From Aldehydirespirator sp965221605 (GTDB lineage: Bacteria > Actinomycetota > Acidimicrobiia > Acidimicrobiales > Aldehydirespiratoraceae): DNA of 64,000 bases. A program made the position numbers and the translations under genes. This document shows positions 43,885-51,994 of the stretch, piece by piece (the first letter of the stretch is position 1; each line of letters begins with the position of its first letter). Location of the stretch: NCBI GenBank assembly GCA_965221605.1, contig CBDCSK010000013.1, forward strand, positions 248,001 to 312,000, given 5' to 3'. Under the pieces are notes generated by a model, which saw only the letters and a program-made list of their open reading frames with translations, searched no databases and was not told the origin of the DNA.

Positions 43885-45186
43885 TCAGATGCGCGACCTG
43901 TGCCGTCCTGAATGCCCTTCTTGCAGCACGCAGCGGGCTTTGGCGACTGGCATGTAGTGGCCGCAAACTGCCTTAGACCGGGCAGCGCCTCGTGCGGGTC
44001 GGTCCAGTCTGTCCCAGACGCTGTCGGGCGCCCCAGCCAGTTGGTCGGTCAGAACATCCTCGGCGCTGAGCAAACCGGACATCATGTAGCGCCCGTCGTG
44101 CTCGGTCACAAGTTCTAGCGTGCTCAACCTGGAGATCGTGCGGCGCATGGCCCTCGAAGAGGAGAACCCGGCGGACACAGCTGCGTCGGCAAGGTCGTGC
44201 CCGCTGGCGTTGCCTCCTAGTCGGGCCAGCACGGCCAACACTTCCTGATCGTCCGCTGCGAGGTCGTGCCAGAGGGGCAGGAGTATCTTGCGGCGGATGT
44301 CGGCTCTGTGCTGCCGGACCGCTTCTGCCGCTGCTAGAGCATCGATCTTGCCACCCGCAGCGGCGATGCGCCACGCCTTGTCGCCCAGCGACTGCAGGTG
44401 GTAGAAGGTCGTGCCAGTCACGGTGTCGGCCATGAGTCGCAAGGCGTCGGGGTCTACCGCAACGCCTGCGTCGTCGAGATACCGGCGCAGACCGCCCCAA
44501 GCGTCAGCGGCATCGACGCCGTGGAGGTGCTCACGCTGGCATCGGTGGAAGAACGTCGCCTTCTTGTCTTGCAGCAGCGTGAACTCGAGTTCTTTGAGGC
44601 CACTGCCCACGAACGCCAAAGGAAGCTCTTGGATCTTGGTGACATATTGCAGGTCCGCCGCGACCCGCCGCAGTTCCTCGCGCTCTCCGGCGTGCATCTC
44701 GTCTAGCGTGAACAGCAGACTTGACCCCGTCGCTTCGGCCGCCTCTACCACTCGCAGCAACGAATATCGCAGATCGGCAGCACGGATTGGAGTCCGCTGC
44801 TTGTCCCACGACGCGCTAAGCGGACCGACTCCCACGCCGGTCATCCGCGACGGGCCCATCCGGTGCTCGGCCCGCCGTCTCCATTCGTCTGTGATCTGTT
44901 CGTAGTCGTCCATTGACTCGAAGAGACTCGTGATGATGCGCTCTGGCAGATTCGGGGTGGATGCATCGACGTCCACCACCATCATGCCAGACGCTCGTGC
45001 TGTGTCCCCGATGGTGGCTAGTAGAGTGGTCTTCCCCGAGCCGCGGTGCCCCAGCAGTACTCTCGTGTAACCCTGCGCGCCAGGCCCTACTTGCAAGGCA
45101 CGTCCCATGTCGGTCAGCAGGTCGTCCTGCCCGACTAGGTGCATGGGGCGTCGTCCGAAGTCAGGCGTGAACGGGTTGTCTGCCAC
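43885..45186 (-). CDS. AAA ATPase with winged-helix tail (Orc1/Cdc6-like AAA_16)
   Basis: 433 residues. Walker A LLGHRGSGKTTLL lies near residue 45 and Walker B LFTLDEMHAG near 168, followed by sensor-like FVGSGLKELE. A helical lid and a winged-helix-like region (about 320-385, LARLGGNASGHDLADAAVSA) come next. The C-terminus carries a Cys/His cluster (CGHYMPVAKARC, then GHSGRH) like a small zinc knuckle. Stand-alone ATPases of this type act in plasmid replication or as conflict-system switches. Four 20-bp direct repeats lie 13-92 bases upstream of its ATG, suggesting self-regulation or a replication-origin-like site. Confidence 0.8.
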   Translation of the reverse strand: MADNPFTPDFGRRPMHLVGQDDLLTDMGRALQVGPGAQGYTRVLLGHRGSGKTTLLATIGDTARASGMMVVDVDASTPNLPERIITSLFESMDDYEQITDEWRRRAEHRMGPSRMTGVGVGPLSASWDKQRTPIRAADLRYSLLRVVEAAEATGSSLLFTLDEMHAGEREELRRVAADLQYVTKIQELPLAFVGSGLKELEFTLLQDKKATFFHRCQREHLHGVDAADAWGGLRRYLDDAGVAVDPDALRLMADTVTGTTFYHLQSLGDKAWRIAAAGGKIDALAAAEAVRQHRADIRRKILLPLWHDLAADDQEVLAVLARLGGNASGHDLADAAVSAGFSSSRAMRRTISRLSTLELVTEHDGRYMMSGLLSAEDVLTDQLAGAPDSVWDRLDRPARGAARSKAVCGHYMPVAKARCVLQEGHSGRHRSRI

Positions 45187-45198
45187 TCTCGGACCTTA

Positions 45199-45278
45199 GC
45201 ACGCGTTGTCCGCACTCCGCACGCGTTGTCCGCACTCGGCACGCGTTGTCCGCACTCGGCACGCGTTGTCCGCACTCA
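45199..45278. repeat. Four tandem 20-bp iteron-like repeats
   Basis: Units at 45199, 45219, 45239 and 45259 each read GCACGCGTTGTCCGCACTC plus one variable base (C, G, G, A). They lie between the start of the minus-strand AAA ATPase gene and the plus-strand ATPase gene. Perfect contiguous 20-bp phasing (about two helical turns) is typical of iterons or cooperative operator arrays. There are no spacers, so this is not CRISPR. Confidence 0.92.
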
Positions 45279-45441
45279 ACGCGGGCAGAGTGGGGTGCTA
45301 AGAAGTCAAGTCGCGGCCCGTAAATGACCGACTGCCAGGCCCATGAGAGTTCCTGGGTCGTCCCTCACGTCCTAATCGCCTGTCCCCTGCTGGACTGGCG
45401 CGTATGGTGCCTGTGATGTCTCCCGCACCGGACAGCCCCTG

Positions 45442-46272
45442 TTGGGCAAGCTGGTGGCGCTGTTCCTTCCCACTGACCGTCGCCTCGGGCGTCTCGTGAC
45501 GCGCAGGCAGGGTGTCGAGTCCTGCCGTATCCACATTGAGAACGGCAAGCACAGCCTCTCAGCGGAGTTCACCTCACGCCAGTCTGATCGGACCTGGTCT
45601 TGGGGAGCAGGCGATTGGCGTGGGGCATCGTTGCAGTCCGCATACATCCCGGTAAAGGAGATGCTGGCGAACGCCCCGGGATTCCTGTCGCTGTACGAGC
45701 AGCGCGAGGTCCACTTCGAGGAGACCTACCGGGACATACTGCTGCGCGCCTTCGTCCCCCCCGAGCGCGGCCGGATTCCCAAGGACCGTGAACGGTTGCT
45801 GAGGATCTTGAGAGACGCGATCAATGGACGGGTTACGTTCAAGAACGAAGAGTTCTACCTGCGCAACAGGGACGGCAGTCTGGAGTTCTCACTGCTGGCC
45901 GAGGGGTTCCGCAAGCTCGGGCTTCTGTGGCTGCTGATCCGCAATGGCACTCTTCTCGACGGTTCTGTGCTGTTCTGGGACGAGCCCGAGACGAACCTCA
46001 ACCCGGCTCTGTATGAGCCGGTCGTGAAGGTGCTGCTGGAGCTGCAGCGCTCCGGCGTGCAGATCTTCGTCGCCACGCACGACTACGTCATCCTCAAGGA
46101 GATCGACCTCCAGATGGAGCCGGCCGACCGTGTGCAGTTCCACTCGCTCCACAAGGACCGCGGCATGATCGTCAAGAGTTCGGCCTCCTCGATGGCGCAG
46201 ATCGAGCCCAACATGATTCTGCAGACCTTCTCGGGCCTCTATGACCGAGAGATCGAGCGCAGCCTCTCCTAG
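45442..46272 (+). CDS. SMC/OLD-type ATPase lacking its Walker A (5' truncated)
   Basis: 276 residues from a TTG, or a few more since the frame is open from 45376. It has the C-terminal half of an AAA_15/AAA_21 (OLD/RecF-like) ATPase: the signature region LLAEGFRKLGLLWLLI, Walker B VLFWDEPETNLNP near residue 180, and the H-loop VATHDYVILK. The N-terminal GxxGxGKS segment is absent, and the family similarity starts after LLGKLVALF. It is therefore probably a 5'-truncated gene. The next gene, 12 bases away, encodes a nuclease-like protein. The pair resembles ATPase/nuclease defence systems. Confidence 0.7.
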   Translation: MGKLVALFLPTDRRLGRLVTRRQGVESCRIHIENGKHSLSAEFTSRQSDRTWSWGAGDWRGASLQSAYIPVKEMLANAPGFLSLYEQREVHFEETYRDILLRAFVPPERGRIPKDRERLLRILRDAINGRVTFKNEEFYLRNRDGSLEFSLLAEGFRKLGLLWLLIRNGTLLDGSVLFWDEPETNLNPALYEPVVKVLLELQRSGVQIFVATHDYVILKEIDLQMEPADRVQFHSLHKDRGMIVKSSASSMAQIEPNMILQTFSGLYDREIERSLS

Positions 46273-46284
46273 CCGGATCCTGCA

Positions 46285-46821
46285 ATGACAGTCGTGCATG
46301 AGGAGGGTGACCTCAGGATCACCGCTTCCGGCTCAGAGTCGCTCCGCAAGTTCGACGACCCGACGACCCATCAGGCACTCGGCCCGATGAAGGCCGTGGA
46401 CTTCATCATCGACCGGCGGCAGGATCTCATCTACCTGGAGGTGAAGGACCCGGACAGCCCGTCAGCCTCGCCTGCGGATCGCCACCGGTTCCGCAAAGAG
46501 ATGATGTCGGAGCAGCACGACCAGGATCTCAAACACAAGTTCCGGGACTCGTTCCTGTACGAGTGGGCCAGCAAGCGAACTACCAAGCCGATCACCTTCG
46601 TCGTGCTCGTCGAACTGTCGAGCCTGACACCCGCTGACCTGCTGGCCCGCACCGATCTGCTCCGACACAAGCTCCCAGTAAGGGCAGCCGCGCCCGCCGA
46701 CTGGAGCCGGCACTTCCTGGAAGACTGCATCGTCCTGAACATCGCCGAGTGGAACCAACGATTCCCTAGCCTTCCGATCGAGCGGATCTCGGCAGGCGGG
46801 TTTCTAGACGGTGGGTTCTAG
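46285..46821 (+). CDS. PD-(D/E)XK nuclease-like partner protein
   Basis: 178 residues. KAVDFIIDRRQDLIYLEVKD gives a D...ExK arrangement (Asp near 40, ExK near 53-55), which suggests a PD-(D/E)XK-type active site. The region after it (KHKFRDSFLYEWASK, then ITFVVLVELS) is compatible with that fold. No named family was recognised. It follows the truncated ATPase after 12 bases in the same operon, so the two likely act together. The function in DNA cleavage is inferred. Confidence 0.6.
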   Translation: MTVVHEEGDLRITASGSESLRKFDDPTTHQALGPMKAVDFIIDRRQDLIYLEVKDPDSPSASPADRHRFRKEMMSEQHDQDLKHKFRDSFLYEWASKRTTKPITFVVLVELSSLTPADLLARTDLLRHKLPVRAAAPADWSRHFLEDCIVLNIAEWNQRFPSLPIERISAGGFLDGGF

Positions 46822-46843
46822 ACCACGCCACCCACACTTGCAG

Positions 46844-47188
46844 CTAGAGTGGTAGCAGGCTCATGGAGTCCTGTCCGACTGGGTCCGGAAGCTGGCAGAC
46901 CCTGAAGTCTGTTCCCGTGAGTTGGTACCACCAGTGCCCGCCGGCCCCGTCGTAGGGCTTTCCCCGAAGATCCCCGGCCAGTTGGCCGCTACTGGGATTG
47001 ATCGTGCCCACAGGAACACGAAGTCGACTCTCCCGAATGGGGAGTCGCAGATCGCTGTCGTTCGAGATCACGATGGCCGCTTCGACCTGCTGCCCAACCA
47101 CATCTAGGAGTAGATGCGATGCCACGTTCACGTCGGTGCTCTTCTCCTCCCAATGCTGGTGAGAGGCCATGAAGACCGCGTCAGGCAC
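46844..47188 (-). pseudogene. NYN-domain protein, C-terminal fragment
   Basis: The core EEKSTDVNVASHLLLD and IVISNDSDLRLPI are the second and third acidic motifs of NYN (PIN-like) nucleases of the LabA/DUF88 group. The first motif (DGFN) is missing because the frame begins just before the second motif. The intact relative at 47857-48483, on the opposite strand, shows the full domain. It is likely a dead copy. Confidence 0.7.
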
Positions 47189-47336
47189 ATCGTTGCCTGC
47201 CGCGTCTCAGCCCCTCAGAAACCTGCTCTGGGTCTGGGCCGCCCCTGCCCGCCACCCGAACCAGCATATAACACTTCAGGACGTCCACATCTGACACTTT
47301 ACGGAACTGCTGGACAACACTTCGGGACACACTGCG

Positions 47337-47636
47337 ATGGCGCAGGGATCCTGGTCGGCCGCAGCGGTGTGGCTTGCTCTGGCTCTGGCTGTCATGTTCG
47401 GGGTGCTCGACTGGATCGACCGGTGGGGCGTGTGGGTGACGCCGGCGCTCAACGCCGGACCGCTCCTGGTCGGCGGGGTCGCATTGGCGGTCGTGTCGAT
47501 CCGGAGAAGAGCCGCGAGCAGGACCACCCGAGGACCGCGCTCCAATGTCCTGGGTTCTCAGCAGGATGTCGGCGCAAGCGGCTGCCAGCGGCGGCGGGCG
47601 CTGTCCTCAGATTCGGTCGAGGAGTTGGCTGGCTGA
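47337..47636 (+). pseudogene. IDRWG module, copy 2
   Basis: From AAVWLALALAVMFG to VALAVVSIRRRA this frame repeats the second half of the protein at 41637-42041 (DNA about 47358-47517 against 41781-41940). The N-terminal helix is missing and the tail is unrelated, so it is a fragment. The surrounding 47189-47856 otherwise holds nothing I can support, apart from an antitoxin-like scrap on the minus strand. Confidence 0.6.
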
Positions 47637-47856
47637 GTTCAGCGTAACGGTTCCAGAACTCCTCCCCCAGGATCGGCTCCATGCCGTCGCCTCGTCAAGG
47701 CCGGCACCGTCAGCAGCAATCGGGGTTCCCGGCAACAGCACCGACCACCCTCCGGCCTCGGCGACCGCTTCGGGCTGCCCCAACCACCGGCCTTGAGGCT
47801 TGATGCTGTCATGCCTTGACGGGGTTGTCGGATACCAGGTGTCTACTCTGAACAGG

Positions 47857-48483
47857 ATGCCGGCATCGCCCAAGACGATCGTCTACATCGACGGGTTCAA
47901 CTTCTACTACGGCGCGGTCAAGGACACGCCGCACAAGTGGCTCGACTTCGAGGCGTTCTGTCGGCTGCTGCTGCCACGCGACAACATCGTCAAGATCCGG
48001 TACTTCACAGCCCGGATCTCCGCGCTGCCGCACGATCCTCAAGCGCCGGCCCGGCAGGACACTTACTTGAGAGCGCTCGGAACGCTGCCGCTCCTTGAGG
48101 TTCACTATGGGCATTTCGCCACCCGTCCCCGGAGGATGCCGCTAGCGGCACCGCCGCATCGCACTGTTGAGGTGCTCCGCACCGAGGAGAAGGGTTCGGA
48201 CGTCAATCTGGCGGCGTGCCTGTTGCGGGATGCGTTCATGGGCGAATGCGACACGGCGGTGGTCATCAGCAACGATTCCGATTTGGCGGAGGCTGTGCGC
48301 ATCGCTCAAGACGACGCCGGCATCAAGGTTGGCATCATCAACCCTCACCCGAAGCGGAAGCGGTCTAGTCGGCTCCGCGGCACGTTCTTCAAGCAGGTAC
48401 GCGCGGGCGCCCTCTCTCGGACGCAGTTGCCGCCGGTGGTCTATGACCGCAACGGCCCGATCCATAAGCCGAGCAGCTGGTAG
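47857..48483 (+). CDS. NYN-domain (PIN-like) ribonuclease family protein
   Basis: 208 residues from ATG 47857. The three acidic motifs of NYN/LabA-like proteins are present: IVYIDGFNFYYG (near residue 10), TEEKGSDVNLAACLL (near 108) and VVISNDSDLAEAV (near 133). A basic tail (PKRKRSSRLRG) may bind nucleic acid. Members cleave RNA or act in regulation. The gene stands alone and ends just before a perfect GC-rich hairpin. The longer start at 47800 lacks conservation. Confidence 0.85.
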   Translation: MPASPKTIVYIDGFNFYYGAVKDTPHKWLDFEAFCRLLLPRDNIVKIRYFTARISALPHDPQAPARQDTYLRALGTLPLLEVHYGHFATRPRRMPLAAPPHRTVEVLRTEEKGSDVNLAACLLRDAFMGECDTAVVISNDSDLAEAVRIAQDDAGIKVGIINPHPKRKRSSRLRGTFFKQVRAGALSRTQLPPVVYDRNGPIHKPSSW

Positions 48484-48491
48484 GAAACGCA

Positions 48492-48515
48492 AGGCCCCGG
48501 CCGGAACCGGGGCCT
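48492..48515 (+). terminator. GC-rich hairpin after the NYN gene
   Basis: AGGCCCCGG (48492-48500) pairs with CCGGGGCCT (48507-48515) around a 6-base loop, starting 9 bases after the stop codon. The stem is perfect and very strong. It has no U-run, as is common for terminators in high-G+C actinobacteria. Confidence 0.7.
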
Positions 48516-48563
48516 GCACCCAGCCACCGAAGCGCCTGGGGGGATGCACCGAAGGGTAACCAC

Positions 48564-48611
48564 CCCCTACGACAAGAGCAAGAACTGGAACTAGCGCGGC
48601 AACTTAGGGAA
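48564..48611. repeat. 48-bp direct repeat, right copy
   Basis: Partner of 34145-34192, with 43 of 48 bases identical. The TIGR04255-type gene to its right has lost its 5' part at this point: recognisable sequence begins at about 48619, immediately after the repeat. An in-frame stop lies within the repeat at 48592-48594. Confidence 0.88.
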
Positions 48612-48660
48612 CACGGCTGCGACACCCCGACTCTGGCTCCAGAACGCATCCGGGGATCAT

Positions 48661-49191
48661 GTGCTGCAACTTCAGCAGGACCGAATCGCAGTGAACTGGT
48701 CCAAGAGCGCAGCCGACGACGACTATCCGCGCTATGAGTCGATCAGAGCGTTCCTGGAGGACGCGTGGTGCCGGCTTGAGGCCAAGCTAGATGATCTAGG
48801 GCTGGTGATCCCGACTCCGGCTGTCTGTCAGGTGATGTACGTCAACGAACTGGGAGCGAGTGAGGGATGGAGATCGAGCGCGGACACGTCCAGGCTGATC
48901 TCGCCGTGGGGCGGATCCTCAAGCGACAAGTTCCTGCCCGCCGATCGTCATGAGGCTCTCCGCCTGCACTTCCATTTTCCTGAGGACCAAGGCTGGATGT
49001 ACATCGATGGGTGGACAGCAGACCGGGACGAGCGCATCTTCGTGCTGACTCTGACGTCGCAGGGATGGCCGTCATCGCCCGATCTCGACGGAGTCCTGGG
49101 ATTCATGGACTTGGCCCACGATTGGATCGTCCAGGCGTTCACGTCCGTAACCACTGAAGCGGCCCATCGAGAATGGAGGCGCGTCCGATGA
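48661..49191 (+). CDS. TIGR04255-like protein, probably 5'-truncated
   Basis: 176 residues from GTG 48661. The start LQLQQDRIAVNWSK and the following YPRYESIRAFLEDAW match the middle of TIGR04255 proteins, which usually have about 80-100 residues before this point. Similarity continues upstream in frame (PRLWLQNASGDH) to about 48619 and then stops at the 48-base repeat. The natural start is therefore lost, and translation from the GTG is uncertain. The C-terminus is normal and overlaps the next start (ATGA). TIGR04255 genes are often paired with the kind of protein encoded next. Confidence 0.7.
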   Translation: MLQLQQDRIAVNWSKSAADDDYPRYESIRAFLEDAWCRLEAKLDDLGLVIPTPAVCQVMYVNELGASEGWRSSADTSRLISPWGGSSSDKFLPADRHEALRLHFHFPEDQGWMYIDGWTADRDERIFVLTLTSQGWPSSPDLDGVLGFMDLAHDWIVQAFTSVTTEAAHREWRRVR

Positions 49192-50015
49192 CGGTGAAGA
49201 TCCAACTGCTAACCCACCATCAGGACCGCAACGAGCACAGCGATTGGGCACACCGCGGCCAAGGCGCTCCTGCGACGGCGTTAATCCGGCCTGCCGGAGC
49301 CCGGTCGGCGCGTCAGACCGGCTCGGTTCGGGCCGAAATGATCCGCCTGGTCGAGGGGCCTGCGCCAGCGCCGGAGAACTTCACCTTCGAGGTCTCCCGC
49401 CGCCTACTGGAGCAACCCTGGTTCGACGACATCGTCGCCACCATCCGCGAGTTGCTGGCCCTCGGCACGAACTGGGACGGGTCCGGCGAACAGGCAATCC
49501 ACCCCGGCGCGGTCAAGCGAGCCATGCAGATCTTGAGGACCGTCGGCGAACAAGGCCCACGCCCCGATCTAGCACCGATGTCCGACGGCAGCGTGCAGCT
49601 CGCATGGCTCTACCGCGGACAACAGGTCAGGATCGAGGTTCCTCCGGACGGGCTGGCGCTCATCCATGTCGTCGATCCTTCTGGCCGGGAGATCAAGCTT
49701 CGCGCCAACAGCAAGACCGGGCTCCGGAACGAAGTCAAGGATCGTCTCACAATCCCAATCACTGACATCAGGCGATGGGCTCGAGCCGCGACCGCTCTCG
49801 CGGAGGTCGAGGATCCCACCCAAGAGTGCCCGCATTTCGTCGCGACGGTAGAACGCTGTCCAGGAGCGTGGGCGTTCGGAGACAGTGCAGAAGCCGCCCT
49901 CGCGGAGTTGGAGTCAGTTCTGTTCGGTTGGGCCCATCTCAAGCTTCGAGACGGCGACACCGACATACCGCAGATGGAAGGTATCGATCTCGTACGTGCT
50001 CCAGAAAGTGGATAG
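49188..50015 (+). CDS. TIGR04255-partner protein with HicB-like C-terminal domain
   Basis: 275 residues from ATG 49188 (ATGA overlap with the previous gene). The middle part LGTNWDGSGEQAIHPGAVKR and SDGSVQLAWLYRGQQVRIEV is a conserved domain commonly encoded beside TIGR04255. Residues about 220-265 (HFVATVERCPGAWAFGDSAE, AALAELES, then IPQMEGI) follow the HicB antitoxin-like fold. No HicA toxin is adjacent. The pair is probably a toxin-antitoxin-like or sensing module of unknown action. The HicB part could bind DNA or a protein partner. Confidence 0.7.
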   Translation: MTVKIQLLTHHQDRNEHSDWAHRGQGAPATALIRPAGARSARQTGSVRAEMIRLVEGPAPAPENFTFEVSRRLLEQPWFDDIVATIRELLALGTNWDGSGEQAIHPGAVKRAMQILRTVGEQGPRPDLAPMSDGSVQLAWLYRGQQVRIEVPPDGLALIHVVDPSGREIKLRANSKTGLRNEVKDRLTIPITDIRRWARAATALAEVEDPTQECPHFVATVERCPGAWAFGDSAEAALAELESVLFGWAHLKLRDGDTDIPQMEGIDLVRAPESG

Positions 50016-50109
50016 GAGTTGATCTGGAGATCGCGCAGGAAGTCGCCCGAAAACTGGATAGGTTGGATGGGTGGAGGGCACGGGCGAGGATCCTGCTCGG
50101 GGGCACGAG

Positions 50110-51405
50110 ATGCGGGCGGCGCGGGGCCGCACGCTGGGCGAGCGGCTCGCGGAGTCGTCTCCGGTGGCCTACATCCCCCGGCTCGTCGATCGGCATCTCA
50201 GCGATCTGCTGACCGCGGTGCCCGCAGTCGAACTGCGCGGCCCCAGAGGATGCGGCAAGACGACCACGGCCGAGCGCCACGCCCGCACCTGCTTCTACCT
50301 CGACGACCCCAACGACGCCGACCTGCTGCGGCGGGACGCCCGGGCCTCGTTCGAGGCCAGCGAGCCCCCGATACTGATCGACGAGTGGCAGCAGGCGCCC
50401 GAGGTGCTGTGGGCGGTCAAGCGCATCGTGGACCGTGCGCCCGCAGAGAACGGGCTGTTCATCATCACCGGCTCGTTCCGCTCGACACAGGCCGGCCAGC
50501 TTCCGAGCACCGGGCGGGTCGTTCCCCTCGACATGTTCCCGCTGACGGTGGCGGAGAAGGACCACACCGCGGTGGGGTCGCTGTTCGACAGGCTCGCGGC
50601 CGGCGATCCCGGAGACGCAGCGCCGACGCTGAACACCAACGACTACATCGAGATGGCCCTCGCCAGCGGATACCCGCGGGCCATGGCCATGCCGTCGAGG
50701 ACGCTGCGGGCCGCCGCGCTGCGCGCCCGCGTCGAGCAGACGCTCAACGTCGATTCCCTGCTCGGGCGCCAAGACCGGGCCAAGCTGCTCGAATTCGCCC
50801 GTGTCTACGCGTCCCACACCGGCCGGGTCATGCCGCTGACACGGCTCTGCGACGAGAGCGGCGTGGCCCGCGCCACCGGCCGCGAGTACATGGCTCTGCT
50901 GGAGCGGACCTTCCTGGCCCACGAGTGCCCGGCGTTCCTCCCCGGCGGGATCGGCCGCGTGCAGAGGTCACCCAAGCGGCTGCTGGTCGACGCGGGGCTC
51001 GCCGCCGCGGTGTGGGACAGCGACGCCTGGACGATCCGTCGCAGCGGCGACCTGCGAGGCCGGCTCATGGAGACCTTCGTGGCTGCGCAGCTCCGGGTCG
51101 AGCACGATCCGAGGGTGACCGGCTACCGGCTGCGCCACTTCCGCCGCGACGGCGGCCAGGAGGTGGACTTCGTGCTCGACGGCGGCCCGCGGGGCGTCGT
51201 CGGCGTCGAGGTCAAGGCCGGCGACCGCGCCGGGTTGCACGAGGCCCGGCACCTGCTCTGGCTCCGCGACCAGCTCGGGGGCCGCTTCACCGCGGGCGTG
51301 GTGCTCCACACCGGCCCCAGACCACCGACAGTTCTTTCACGGGCCTCCGGCGACACCGGCGGCGGCAGCATCTGGTCCGCACCCGTCGCAACCCTCTGGC
51401 GCTAG
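50110..51405 (+). CDS. AAA_14/DUF4143 ATP-binding protein
   Basis: 431 residues from ATG 50110. Walker A LRGPRGCGKTTTAER and Walker B PPILIDEWQQAPEV lie in the N-terminal ATPase. A winged-helix part (TRLCDESGVARATGREYM) follows, and the DUF4143 C-terminal domain contains QEVDFVLDGG and VGVEVKAG, a PD-(D/E)XK-like core. The family is widespread and poorly characterised, and is frequent in defence and mobile regions. Its last 165 codons are duplicated at 42.9 kb. It sits directly upstream of the tadE gene, inside the tad locus. Confidence 0.88.
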   Translation: MRAARGRTLGERLAESSPVAYIPRLVDRHLSDLLTAVPAVELRGPRGCGKTTTAERHARTCFYLDDPNDADLLRRDARASFEASEPPILIDEWQQAPEVLWAVKRIVDRAPAENGLFIITGSFRSTQAGQLPSTGRVVPLDMFPLTVAEKDHTAVGSLFDRLAAGDPGDAAPTLNTNDYIEMALASGYPRAMAMPSRTLRAAALRARVEQTLNVDSLLGRQDRAKLLEFARVYASHTGRVMPLTRLCDESGVARATGREYMALLERTFLAHECPAFLPGGIGRVQRSPKRLLVDAGLAAAVWDSDAWTIRRSGDLRGRLMETFVAAQLRVEHDPRVTGYRLRHFRRDGGQEVDFVLDGGPRGVVGVEVKAGDRAGLHEARHLLWLRDQLGGRFTAGVVLHTGPRPPTVLSRASGDTGGGSIWSAPVATLWR

Positions 51406-51440
51406 CGGTCCGTCGCGGACTTGAGCTCACGCCGCTGCGG
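50909..51440. repeat. 532-bp direct repeat, right copy
   Basis: Same block as 42861-43392, gap-free. It lies inside the intact DUF4143 gene and runs 35 bases past its stop, so this copy is probably the parent. Confidence 0.92.
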
Positions 51441-51529
51441 GCTCCCTTGGAGTATGCTTGCAGCGGTCGGGCCCCGAAACCGCGGGACCGCTCCACCCTG
51501 TCGAGTTGCACCCGCAATCATCTGATGCC

Positions 51530-51994
51530 GTGACCAGAGCCCATTCGTCCCGGGGAGAGCGAGGGGAGGCGCTGTCGGCTGCGATCCTGTTCCTGGGTGT
51601 GTTCTTCACGATCCTCATCGGCATCCATGTCGTGATCGTCGCGATGGCCCGCACGGCGGTGCAGTCGGCCGCCGACGCCGCCGTCGCCGCGGCCCAGGCG
51701 GCCGGGCCCGGCATCCAGGAATGCGACGGCCTCCCGAACACCGTCGAGACGGCGCGGGAGTGCGAGGGGATCCTGGGGGCGCGGCTCGCCATGGTCGCCT
51801 CCGACAGCTCCGTGGTGGAGACCCGCCCGCCGGCGGTGGTCGTCGAGGCCGACAGGGGCGTCGTCACCGTGCTGGTGTTCGGCGGCACCATCTCCCCGGT
51901 GCTCGGCGGCCTCGAGCTGACCGCCCAGGCCTGCGGGCCGCTCGACGACGTGCCCGGGCTGGAACTCACCGGCACGGATGTCTGGCAATGCTGA
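51530..51994 (+). CDS. TadE-like pseudopilin
   Basis: 154 residues from GTG 51530. The GEALSAAILFLGVFFTILIG segment is a TadE-type processing site and helix; AVQSAADAAVAAAQAAG and an extracytoplasmic domain with two Cys follow. It would be processed by the TadV-type peptidase and take part in pilus assembly. Its stop overlaps the next pseudopilin start by 7 bases. A near-identical copy lies at 41151-41615. Longer starts (51458) are less likely. Confidence 0.85.
   Translation: MTRAHSSRGERGEALSAAILFLGVFFTILIGIHVVIVAMARTAVQSAADAAVAAAQAAGPGIQECDGLPNTVETARECEGILGARLAMVASDSSVVETRPPAVVVEADRGVVTVLVFGGTISPVLGGLELTAQACGPLDDVPGLELTGTDVWQC

Noticed and set aside
45199..45278. CRISPR array
   Set aside because: The 20-bp units are contiguous, with no spacers and no cas genes; they are iteron- or operator-like.
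47607..47873. Minus-strand RelB/HicB-like antitoxin gene (GGWSVLLPGTPIAADGAG segment)
   Set aside because: About 25 residues resemble antitoxins of the PGTPxxADGxxLDEA type, but both ends are unrelated and no toxin is adjacent; at best a scrap.
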